5,659 nt of DNA from Betaproteobacteria bacterium (GTDB lineage Bacteria; Pseudomonadota; Gammaproteobacteria; Burkholderiales; SG8-39): positions 1 through 5,659 of the forward strand of contig JAABRB010000241.1 in assembly GCA_011391185.1 (NCBI GenBank), written 5' to 3'. Made by a program: the position numbers and the translations under genes. The notes below the pieces were generated by a model. It was not told where the DNA came from. It saw only the letters and a list, made by a program, of their open reading frames with translations, and did not search any database. Shown in pieces: positions 1 through 5,648 of the stretch; position 1 is the stretch's first letter, and each line of letters begins with the position of its first letter.

Positions 1-1
1 G

Positions 2-151
2 GCCTCGGCCGATCTATCGGACTCGCGGCAATGGATCGAGCGCGCCGACCGGGCGCTCTACCGGGCGAAGGCGCTCGGCCGGAACCGAACGGTGCGTCAC
101 GCCGGTGTCGCCGACGGCGAGGTCGTCATTGCCGATCTGCTGGAAGTCTGA
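2..151 (+). CDS. GGDEF-domain protein (diguanylate cyclase), C-terminal fragment
   Basis: Only the last 49 codons and the TGA stop are in the window; the 5' part lies beyond the left edge. The readable peptide contains ADRALYRAKALGRNRTV. This matches the conserved end of GGDEF domains (A-D-x-A-L-Y-x-A-K-x-x-G-R-N), the helix that closes the cyclase fold making cyclic di-GMP from two GTP. About 20 residues follow it (ending DLLEV), so GGDEF is the last domain of this protein. The GG(D/E)EF active-site loop and any sensory domain are off-window, so catalytic competence cannot be judged. The gene ends 24 bp before the stop of the convergent dioxygenase gene. Family assignment from the tail motif is secure; the full architecture is unknown. 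Confidence 0.88.
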   Translation, partial: ASADLSDSRQWIERADRALYRAKALGRNRTVRHAGVADGEVVIADLLEV

Positions 152-175
152 TCCGGCGGGACCCGCAATCGGCAT

Positions 176-1030
176 TCACTGCGGGGCTTCGCCGAGCACG
201 ACCGTGCGGTGGATCACGCGGCGCTCCGCGCCGGTGTCGTAGCCGGTTGCGCAGTGCATGGTCCACCGGTTGTCCCACACCACCACGTCACGCGGCTGCC
301 AGCGAAAGGCGAGCGTGAAGCGGGCGTCGGTCGCGTGGGCGATGAGCGATTCGAGCAGCGCGCGGCCGTCCGCTTCCGAAAGGCCCGCAAAGCCGCCGAC
401 GTGGTAGCTGACGTACAGCGACTTTCTTCCGGTGACCGGATCGCGCCGGACAACCGGATGTTCGACGGGCGGCGCGGCGCTGCGTTGCGCCGGGGTCATC
501 GGCGGTTCGCCGGCACGGCGGCGCGATTGATCGAGGTCGTGGATCGCGCGCATTTCGGCGAGCCGGGCCTGCAGCGCGGGCTCGAGCGCTTCAAAGGCGG
601 CCCGCATGTCGGCGTAGAGCGTCGCGTGTCCGCCGCGCGGCACCTCGCGGCCGTGGAGGATAGTCAGAAACGCCGGCCGGGCCTGGAACGAGAGGTCGGA
701 ATGCCACACCAGCGTGCCGCGGTCGGGGTGCGCGCCGGTCGGACGGTCCGTCGCCGGATCGACATTCGACAGCACGTAGATTTCCGGATGCAACGGATGC
801 CGGTATTGGTCGAGCACGTGCACCTGCAGCGTGCCGAAGCGACGCGAGAACGCAATCTGCTCGCGCTCGTCGAGGCGCTGATCCGGGAAGCACACCAGCA
901 GGTGGCGGTCGAGCGCCGCGCGAATCGCGCGCTCCGTCGCATCGTCGAGCGGGCGAGTCAGATCGACGCCGTGCATCCGCGCGCCGAGCGCTCCGGAGAG
1001 CGGTTCGAGATCGATGGCCTTTGCAGTCAT
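176..1030 (-). CDS. TauD/TfdA-family Fe(II)/2-oxoglutarate-dependent dioxygenase
   Basis: The 284-residue product has the usual length for the TauD/TfdA family, which couples 2-oxoglutarate decarboxylation to hydroxylation of a small substrate such as taurine, other sulfonates or aryloxyacetates. The facial triad is visible: H110 and D112 in WHSDLSF, and H259 in WDNRWTMHCATGYD. R275 in VIHRTVVLG is the expected 2-oxoglutarate carboxylate ligand, equivalent to R270 of E. coli TauD. Residues 191-208 (EHPVVRRDPVTGRKSLYV) are also typical of the family. The ATG at 1030 is chosen because AGGAGAG lies just upstream (1041-1035) and the TauD-like N-terminus (LSGALGARMHGVDL) begins here. The frame stays open further upstream, but that part overlaps the divergent cupin gene and reads as non-protein. 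The substrate cannot be deduced, so no tauD or tfdA symbol is given. Confidence 0.93.
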   Translation of the reverse strand: MTAKAIDLEPLSGALGARMHGVDLTRPLDDATERAIRAALDRHLLVCFPDQRLDEREQIAFSRRFGTLQVHVLDQYRHPLHPEIYVLSNVDPATDRPTGAHPDRGTLVWHSDLSFQARPAFLTILHGREVPRGGHATLYADMRAAFEALEPALQARLAEMRAIHDLDQSRRRAGEPPMTPAQRSAAPPVEHPVVRRDPVTGRKSLYVSYHVGGFAGLSEADGRALLESLIAHATDARFTLAFRWQPRDVVVWDNRWTMHCATGYDTGAERRVIHRTVVLGEAPQ

Positions 1031-1072
1031 GGCACTCTCCTGACGGCCATTTCCATGGGTGCCCGGCGGCGG

Positions 1073-1093
1073 ATCGTGACTCGATTGTGACTC
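1073..1093. promoter_or_regulatory. Direct repeat in the dioxygenase/cupin divergent spacer, possible operator
   Basis: ATCGTGACTC (1073-1082) is followed by ATTGTGACTC (1084-1093), a 10-mer repeated with one mismatch and an 11-bp period, about one helical turn. The second copy overlaps a -35-like TTGTGA. Location between two divergent genes makes a regulator site plausible, but no regulator gene is nearby and the repeat is short. Confidence 0.3.
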
Positions 1094-1113
1094 ATTCCTG
1101 TGCGCTGTAGTAC
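1085..1113 (+). promoter_or_regulatory. Candidate sigma70 promoter for the cupin-transporter pair
   Basis: TTGTGA (1085-1090, 4 of 6 matches to TTGACA) is separated by 17 nt from TAGTAC (1108-1113, 3 of 6 matches to TATAAT). The transcript would start near 1120, leaving a leader of roughly 20 nt that carries the GGAGG ribosome site at 1126-1130. Spacing is ideal but the -10 is poor, so this is only a candidate. Confidence 0.3.
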
Positions 1114-1139
1114 GCTCGCCGACGAGGAGGCCATCCCGC

Positions 1140-1709
1140 ATGAAGACCATCGAGCTGACCCGCCAGGACATGATGCGGCGCGTTGCCCGCTTCCACGAGC
1201 TCAAGCCGCTGCCGACCCAGACCGAATCGGCCGTGCCGCTGGCGGCCCGGGACATCGTGTATGCACGCAAGCTGCTGTCCGTGATCGGCGTCGAGTCCGG
1301 CGCGACACCGGTGTCGGTGAACGCGCCGGTCATCGGGGCCGCAGGGATGGCGATGACGCTCGCCGTGTGCCCGCCGGGGCAGGGACCCGAATTGCATGCG
1401 CACGTGAAGACCTACGAGACGTTCACGGTGTTGCGCGGACGCTTCGAGGTGCGCTGGAACGACGATGGCTCCGAGCGTCTCGAGCTGGCGGAGTTCGACA
1501 CGATCTCGGTGCCGCCCGGCGTGTGCCGCGCGTTCCGCAATATCGGTGATCAGGAAGGCATCCTGCAGGTGCTGATCACCGGCGGCGTGCACGACATGCA
1601 GGACATCGACTTCGCGCGGCAAATCGGCCCCGAGCTCGAGGCGATCAGCCCGGACGCGCGCGCCTACTTCGAGAAGGCCGGATTCACGTTCACCGCGGGC
1701 CGCGGCTGA
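1140..1709 (+). CDS. Single-domain cupin protein
   Basis: This 189-residue soluble protein carries one cupin barrel. Motif 1 is complete: G80-x5-H86-x-H88-x4-E93-x6-G100, giving two His and one Glu metal ligands. Motif 2 is recognisable (P125-x-G127-x2-R130-x3-N134), but its usual metal-binding His is replaced by R130, so any bound metal would have a three-residue protein site. About 65 N-terminal residues precede the barrel, and a helical tail follows it (residues 152-180). GGAGG at 1126-1130 supports the ATG at 1140. The transporter gene starts 13 bp after its stop, so the two are probably co-transcribed. Cupins range from dioxygenases and isomerases to ligand sensors; the reaction or ligand here is unknown. 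The cupin fold is seen directly in the motifs, while any enzymatic activity is inference. Confidence 0.88.
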   Translation: MKTIELTRQDMMRRVARFHELKPLPTQTESAVPLAARDIVYARKLLSVIGVESGATPVSVNAPVIGAAGMAMTLAVCPPGQGPELHAHVKTYETFTVLRGRFEVRWNDDGSERLELAEFDTISVPPGVCRAFRNIGDQEGILQVLITGGVHDMQDIDFARQIGPELEAISPDARAYFEKAGFTFTAGRG

Positions 1710-1722
1710 GACCGCGACGCGG

Positions 1723-2640
1723 ATGTCGCCACCAGATTGGCTCTGGATTCCGATCACCGTCTGGGCCGCGTTCGCCCAGACGCTGCGCAATGCCGCGCAG
1801 CGCCACCTGACGGCCGACCTCGGGACACTTGGGGCGACGCTCGTCAGGTTCCTCTACGGTCTGCCGTTCGCGGTCGCCTGGCTGGCGGTCGTGCACGTCA
1901 CGGGCAAAGCTTCGATTCCGGCGCCGAACGCCGGGTTCGTCTTCTGGGTCGTCGTGGCGGGAATGAGCCAGATCGTGGCGACCGCGCTGCTCCTGCGCGT
2001 GATGGCCGCACGAAATTTTGCGCTCGGCGTCGCGTACTCGAAGACCGAGATCATCCAGGTCGCGGTGTTCGGTTTCGTTTTCCTCGGCGACCCGGTGACG
2101 GCGGCGGCCGCTCTCGCGATCCTCTGCGGCACGCTGGGGGTGCTGCTGCTCTCGCCCGCGGATCGCCAGCGGCCGTTTCGAAGCTTGCTCGCCGGATGGA
2201 CTGCCCGGCCGGCGCTCCTCGGCCTCGCGTCAGGGGCGGCGTTCGCGATGTCGGCGGTGGGCTATCGCGGCGCGGCCCTCGCGCTCGGGGGCGTACCGTT
2301 TCTCATGGCAGCGGCGTACACGCTCGTCGCGGCGCAGCTCTTCCAGTCCCTCGTGCTCGGCGGCTGGCTCGCGTGGCGCGATGCCGCGGTGGTGTGGCGC
2401 GTCCTGCGCGCCTGGCGTACGTCCCTCTTCGCGGGATTCATGGGCGCCGCCGCATCGGCCGGCTGGTTCACGGCCATAGCAATCGAGCCGGTCGCCCACG
2501 TGCGCACGCTCGGCCTCGTCGAGCTGATTTTCAGTGCGATCGTGTCGCGGCGATACTTTCGCGAGCGCATGACCTGGCTCGAAATCGCCGGCATGACGCT
2601 CCTGACTGCCGGCCTCGTGATCGTCGTGCTGCGCGCCTGA
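1723..2640 (+). CDS. EamA/DMT-superfamily inner-membrane transporter
   Basis: The 305-residue product is almost wholly hydrophobic, with about ten predicted helices (roughly residues 7-25, 38-58, 71-91, 99-121, 125-143, 164-184, 190-214, 234-253, 259-276, 285-303). That is the 10-TMS layout of drug/metabolite transporters built from two EamA repeats. The duplication is visible: TEIIQVAVFGFVFLGDPVT near residues 108-126 parallels VELIFSAIVSRRYFRERMT near 266-284. Family members export or import amino acids, nucleotides, drugs and other small solutes; the cargo cannot be read from sequence. There is no clear Shine-Dalgarno before the ATG, and the gene lies 13 bp after the cupin stop, so it probably depends on the upstream transcript and coupled translation. 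Its stop is 12 bp from that of the convergent lipoprotein gene. Confidence 0.9.
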   Translation: MSPPDWLWIPITVWAAFAQTLRNAAQRHLTADLGTLGATLVRFLYGLPFAVAWLAVVHVTGKASIPAPNAGFVFWVVVAGMSQIVATALLLRVMAARNFALGVAYSKTEIIQVAVFGFVFLGDPVTAAAALAILCGTLGVLLLSPADRQRPFRSLLAGWTARPALLGLASGAAFAMSAVGYRGAALALGGVPFLMAAAYTLVAAQLFQSLVLGGWLAWRDAAVVWRVLRAWRTSLFAGFMGAAASAGWFTAIAIEPVAHVRTLGLVELIFSAIVSRRYFRERMTWLEIAGMTLLTAGLVIVVLRA

Positions 2641-2652
2641 GCCGGCGCTTCG

Positions 2653-3324
2653 CTATCTTCCCGCGCACCACGCCTGGTGCTTCTCCAGCCGGGCATATTC
2701 GGCCGGGGAGTCGACGCGCGCCTGGCGGGCGCGCACCGCGTCCTGCACGGATTGCATGTAGGGCGTGAGCGTCTTCTCGAGGATCGCGCGAACTTGCGCT
2801 TCCGCTTCGCCCTGGGTGCCTACATAGACGATCTCGTTGCCGAGCGCTCGCCCGAGGTCTTCCCGCACGCGCGCACCGAACTCCTCCAGGTAGTCCTGGT
2901 AGACGACAATGTGCTTCAGCTCGTGCTCCATAGTGATGCGAAATGCGCAGGAGCCCTCGGGCTGCTCGTTCGCAACGAAGAGCGTCATCGGCTCGAACGC
3001 GAGCTTCACGGTCACCTTCGGTCGCATGCAATAGCGGCCGCGGAACAGCGGTTTGAATCCGTTCAGCCCGAGCGAAGCCTCGCTGCGGATCTCGGACTCG
3101 ACGAGACCGAGCACGATGGTTCCGGCGCTGTGCGCACCACGCGCCGTGAGTTCGCCCGTCGACTGGGTCAAATCGTAGGCATAGCTCACGGGCTTGGTGA
3201 CCACCTCGACGGTGGTCGGAGCGAGGCGCTTTTCGCAGACGCTCTCGAAGGACCCGAACTGGTCGCATGCGGTGAGCAGCAGGGCGGCCGGGAACAGGGC
3301 CGCGAGGTGGAGGGTCCGACGCAT
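2653..3324 (-). CDS. Putative lipoprotein with HExxH motif, function unknown
   Basis: The 223-residue product begins with MRR, a hydrophobic stretch and the lipobox LLTAC, so it is predicted to be cleaved and lipidated at C20. Residue +2 is Asp (D21), which in E. coli is the classic signal for retention in the inner membrane; that rule may not hold in this organism. The mature part has four more cysteines (C30, C99, C126, C220), enough for two disulfides in the periplasm. Residues 134-138 read HELKH, the HExxH zinc-metallopeptidase signature, inside a probable helix (MEHELKHIVVYQDYLEEF). E173, E175 or H216 could supply a third ligand, but I cannot assign one. I do not recognise the family; a DUF922-like secreted protease is one possibility. 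The start follows the signal peptide; no good ribosome site is visible. Confidence 0.82.
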   Translation of the reverse strand: MRRTLHLAALFPAALLLTACDQFGSFESVCEKRLAPTTVEVVTKPVSYAYDLTQSTGELTARGAHSAGTIVLGLVESEIRSEASLGLNGFKPLFRGRYCMRPKVTVKLAFEPMTLFVANEQPEGSCAFRITMEHELKHIVVYQDYLEEFGARVREDLGRALGNEIVYVGTQGEAEAQVRAILEKTLTPYMQSVQDAVRARQARVDSPAEYARLEKHQAWCAGR

Positions 3325-3359
3325 GCGGCGATTCTTGCATGCCGCCCTGCTCTTTTCCT

Positions 3360-3373
3360 GTGCACTAGTGCAC
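3360..3373. promoter_or_regulatory. 14-bp perfect palindrome between divergent genes, possible operator
   Basis: GTGCACTAGTGCAC reads identically on both strands with no spacer. It sits in the 154-bp spacer between the lipoprotein gene (36 bp upstream of its start) and the DinB-like gene (about 75 bp upstream of its -10 box). Perfect symmetry in a divergent spacer suits a dimeric regulator, but no cognate regulator is in the window. Confidence 0.4.
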
Positions 3374-3416
3374 CCGCGCGCGGACGGCGCTCATGCGGGT
3401 TCGGGCACGCACCGGG

Positions 3417-3446
3417 TCGATCCCGCCGGGCGATACGCCCTACAAT
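3417..3446 (+). promoter_or_regulatory. Candidate sigma70 promoter of the DinB-like gene
   Basis: TACAAT (3441-3446) matches five of six -10 consensus bases, and the context CCTACAATGCG resembles promoters common in Betaproteobacteria. A weak -35 (TCGATC, 3417-3422) lies 18 nt upstream. Transcription would start near 3453, leaving a leader of about 26 nt that includes AAGGAGGAA at 3465-3473. Confidence 0.45.
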
Positions 3447-3478
3447 GCGCGATCGGTCGTCGCCAAGGAGGAAGCGCA

Positions 3479-3988
3479 ATGATTAGCACCCACGATGCTC
3501 GAATGCTCACGCGTTACAACGCCTGGGCGAACCAGACCCTGTTCGACGCCGTCGCGGCGCTGCCCGCGGGCGAAGCGACGAAGCCGCGGCTGACGCTATT
3601 CAAGACCATGGTGAATACGCTCAATCATCTGCAAGTGACCGATCTCATCTGGCAGGCGTACCTCGCGGGCCGGGCGCATGGCCTCAAGGCGCTGAACACG
3701 GTGCTGCACGAGCGGCTCGCGGACCTGTGGGACGCGCAGCGGGCGATCGACCGCGCGTTCATCGACTGGTCGGACCACGTGACCGATGCGCAGCTCGCAG
3801 AGGTGGTGAGCTTCACGCTGCTCAGCGGGAACAAGGGCGAGATGAGCCGCAGCGATATCGTTTTCCACGTGGTGAACCACACGAGCTATCACCGCGGTTT
3901 CGTGGCCGATCTGTTCTTCCAGGTCCCGGTGACTCCGCCGCTCACCGACCTGCCGATCTTCCTGAGGGAGGTGGGCCGACCTGCGTGA
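3479..3988 (+). CDS. DinB-family putative metal-dependent protein
   Basis: The 169-residue product fits the DinB/YfiT four-helix-bundle family in length and motifs. The N-terminal signature MLTRYNAWANQTLFDAV (residues 9-25) is the first helix. The metal-binding triad is intact: H50 in TLNHLQVTD, and H134 and H138 in VNHTSYHRGFV. Members bind Ni, Zn or similar ions and include DNA-damage-inducible proteins of unknown role and thiol-dependent S-transferases (bacillithiol- and mycothiol-type). Which applies here is unknown; despite the family name this is unrelated to DNA polymerase IV, also called DinB. The ATG at 3479 is fixed by a strong AAGGAGGAA ribosome site 5 nt upstream and by the family's N-terminus. 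The frame remains open upstream, but that part runs antisense through the lipoprotein gene. It appears monocistronic, with a 108-bp spacer after it. Confidence 0.92.
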   Translation: MISTHDARMLTRYNAWANQTLFDAVAALPAGEATKPRLTLFKTMVNTLNHLQVTDLIWQAYLAGRAHGLKALNTVLHERLADLWDAQRAIDRAFIDWSDHVTDAQLAEVVSFTLLSGNKGEMSRSDIVFHVVNHTSYHRGFVADLFFQVPVTPPLTDLPIFLREVGRPA

Positions 3989-4037
3989 GGGTCGGTCAGG
4001 ACCGCTTCACGGCACCCGCCCGCCGCGCGCGTCCGTT

Positions 4038-4049
4038 ACCGGTACCGGT
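4038..4049. promoter_or_regulatory. 12-bp perfect palindrome upstream of the ligase gene, possible operator
   Basis: ACCGGTACCGGT is a perfect palindrome, formed by ACCGGT twice in tandem, each half itself palindromic. It lies 59 bp upstream of the ligase ATG and 34 bp upstream of its -10-like TAACAT, a usual position for a regulator site. In GC-rich DNA such a sequence could also arise by chance. Confidence 0.28.
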
Positions 4050-4083
4050 CCATCGGGGTTCCGGATCATCTGCCCCGCTGCGG

Positions 4084-4089
4084 TAACAT
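4084..4089 (+). promoter_or_regulatory. Candidate -10 box placed for a leaderless ligase transcript
   Basis: TAACAT matches four of six -10 consensus bases and ends 7 nt before the A of the ATG at 4097, so transcription would begin at or next to the start codon. No Shine-Dalgarno is visible upstream of that ATG, which agrees. No convincing -35 element is present (best TTCCGG, 4059-4064). Confidence 0.35.
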
Positions 4090-4096
4090 CGTGGCC

Positions 4097-5542
4097 ATGA
4101 CCGCCCCGTCCTTTGTCGAGCGCCACGGACTGTGGAGCGACGCGCAGCGCGCCGCTGCTCGGCACGCCGCGCAGGAAATCACGGCGCGGGGCATCGAGCT
4201 CATACGATTTTCGTTTGCCGACCAGCACGGGCTCCTGCGCGGCAAGACGATTGCCGCGGCCGCGCTGCCGGACGCGCTTGCGAACGGCGTGACCGTCGTA
4301 TCGACGCTCTTCGCCAAGGACACGTCGCACAAGACCGTGTTTCCGGTCTTCACCGCGGGAGGCGGTTTCGGAATGGCGGAAATGGAGGGCGGCGCGGACG
4401 CGATCATCGTTGCCGATCCGACCACTTTCCGGGTGCTGCCGTGGGCTCCGGACACCGCGTGGCTGCTCTGCGACGCGTATTTCGCGAACGGCAACCCGGT
4501 GCCGTTCGATACGCGGCGCATCTGCCGGGCCGCGCTCGAACGCCTCGCCGACGCGGGCTACGACTTCGTTGCCGGGCTCGAGATCGAGTTTCACGTCTTC
4601 AAGGTCATCGACCCGCGCCTGCGCCCGGACGACGCGGGGCAGCCCGGGGCGCCGCCGGAAGTCAGCCTGCTGTCGACCGGCTATCAGCTGCTCTCCGAAT
4701 CACGTTACGACCAGATCGATCCCGTGATGGAGATCCTGCGCCGCGATCTCGCGCCGCTCGATCTGCCGCTGCGCTCCTTCGAGATCGAGTACGGGCCGAG
4801 CCAGCTCGAGATCACGCTGAGCGCGCTGCCGGGACTCGGTTCCGCCGATGCGATGGTGCTGTTTCGCAGCGCGGTGAAGCAGATCTGCCGCCGGCATGGC
4901 TATCACGCCACGTTCATGTGCCGGCCGCGCCTGCCTAACGTGATGTCCAGCGGATGGCATTTGCATCAATCGCTCACGCGCCGCGCGGACGGCCTGAACG
5001 CATTCATTCCCGAAGGGTCGGGCGAGCTGCTTTCGACGATCGGTCGACATTATCTCGCGGGCCTGCTCGATCACGCGCGCGGCGCCGCCGCTTTTGCCGC
5101 GCCGACGATCAACGGGTACAAGCGTTACCGCCCCTATGCGCTGGCGCCGGACCGTGCCACGTGGGGGCGCGACAATCGCGGCACGATGCTGCGCGTGCTC
5201 GGCGGCGCGGGCGATCCAGGCACGCGCATCGAGAACCGGCTCGGCGAGTCAGCGGCGAATCCGTACCTCTATTTCGCCTCACAGATTCATGCGGGGATGG
5301 ACGGCATCGCGCGCTCGCTCGATCCCGGCCCGCCCGCGGACACACCGTACGATGCGCGCGCACCGATGCTGCCGCGGTCTCTCGAGGAAGCGATCCAGTG
5401 CCTGCGTGAGGACGCGGCGATGCGCGCCGGCTTCGGCGACGTGTTCGTGGAATATTTTTCCCGCATCAAGGAAGCGGAAGTCGCGCGCTTCAATCTCGAG
5501 GTCACCGAGTGGGAGCACCGCGAGTATTTCGACATGTTCTAG
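4097..5542 (+). CDS. Glutamine-synthetase-family ligase, probable gamma-glutamyl-amine (PuuA/GlnA-like) type
   Basis: The 481-residue protein has the GS fold: beta-grasp N-domain (about 30-120), then the catalytic barrel. Numbering from ATG 4097, metal and glutamate ligands are present: E162/E164 (GLEIEFHVF), E231/E238 (EIEYGPSQLEI), H288 (SGWHLHQSL), E379 and R381 (RIENR). D42 aligns with the ammonium-site Asp50 of enterobacterial GlnA. In the flap segment (NGYKRYRPYALAPDRATWG, 339-357) the catalytic Glu (Glu327 in GlnA) is replaced by L349. No NLYDLP adenylylation loop is seen. Such paralogues ligate glutamate to organic amines (putrescine in PuuA, or ethanolamine, spermine or others) using ATP; the amine here is unknown. 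The C-terminus EWEHREYFDMF is complete. A GTG at 4091 would add two residues; ATG is preferred. No partner catabolic genes are visible within the window. Confidence 0.87.
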   Translation: MTAPSFVERHGLWSDAQRAAARHAAQEITARGIELIRFSFADQHGLLRGKTIAAAALPDALANGVTVVSTLFAKDTSHKTVFPVFTAGGGFGMAEMEGGADAIIVADPTTFRVLPWAPDTAWLLCDAYFANGNPVPFDTRRICRAALERLADAGYDFVAGLEIEFHVFKVIDPRLRPDDAGQPGAPPEVSLLSTGYQLLSESRYDQIDPVMEILRRDLAPLDLPLRSFEIEYGPSQLEITLSALPGLGSADAMVLFRSAVKQICRRHGYHATFMCRPRLPNVMSSGWHLHQSLTRRADGLNAFIPEGSGELLSTIGRHYLAGLLDHARGAAAFAAPTINGYKRYRPYALAPDRATWGRDNRGTMLRVLGGAGDPGTRIENRLGESAANPYLYFASQIHAGMDGIARSLDPGPPADTPYDARAPMLPRSLEEAIQCLREDAAMRAGFGDVFVEYFSRIKEAEVARFNLEVTEWEHREYFDMF

Positions 5543-5571
5543 TGGGCGAGCAGTGACGAACAACGCAGACA

Positions 5572-5648
5572 CCACCCCGCCGCCTGCGGCGGCACCCCTC
5601 CTCGAAGAGGAGGGGAAAAAGTCTCTCCCCTCCTTTGCAAGGAGGGGA
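5572..5648. repeat. Three-hairpin REP-like palindromic repeat
   Basis: Three adjacent perfect inverted repeats lie just after the ligase gene. The first is CCGCCGC/GCGGCGG (5577-5592, 7-bp arms). The second is CCCCTCCTC-GAA-GAGGAGGGG (5595-5615, 9-bp arms with a 3-nt loop). The third is CCCCTCCTT-TGC-AAGGAGGGG (5627-5647, 9-bp arms with a 3-nt loop). The last two are near copies, separated by AAAAAGTCTCT. Composition and form resemble the extragenic REP-type repeats scattered through many GC-rich Proteobacteria. The hairpins may also protect or end the upstream mRNA, but no U-run follows any of them on the plus strand. Confidence 0.75.

Noticed and set aside
156..166. Inverted repeat GCGGGACCCGC between the GGDEF and dioxygenase stops
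   Set aside because: The one-base centre cannot form a normal loop, and there is no T-tract on either strand, so termination is not supported.
209..1090. Long plus-strand open frame (293 codons) antisense to the dioxygenase gene
   Set aside because: It is rich in Arg, His and Ala with no domain motif, and mirrors a gene with intact catalytic residues on the other strand. It is a GC-rich codon shadow.
1031..1333. 101-codon N-terminal extension of the dioxygenase frame
   Set aside because: It overlaps the cupin gene antisense, shows no TauD-like sequence, and the internal ATG at 1030 has an AGGAGAG ribosome site.
2633..2648. Terminator hairpin GCGCC-TGAGCC-GGCGC between the convergent genes
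   Set aside because: The stem is only 5 bp and no T-run follows (TTCGCTATC). It is indistinguishable from chance in GC-rich sequence.
2531..3340. Minus-strand 269-codon frame across the lipoprotein and the transporter's 3' end
   Set aside because: The composition is Arg/Ala-rich and low complexity. The lipoprotein in another frame has a signal peptide, a lipobox and ordered sequence.
3360..3373. NtrC binding site
   Set aside because: NtrC sites have TGCAC-type half-sites separated by about five bases. Here the halves abut, so the spacing is wrong despite similar arms.
3194..3478. 95-codon upstream extension of the DinB frame
   Set aside because: It runs antisense through the lipoprotein start, and the AAGGAGGAA at 3465-3473 marks the true ATG at 3479.
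3993..4004. Hairpin CGGTC-AG-GACCG just after the DinB-like gene
   Set aside because: It has a short stem, a two-base loop and no T-run. It is too weak to call a terminator.
5577..5647. CRISPR-like array from the repeated CCCCTCC units
   Set aside because: The units are palindromic hairpins separated by 11 bases, not direct repeats with uniform spacers, and no cas gene is present.
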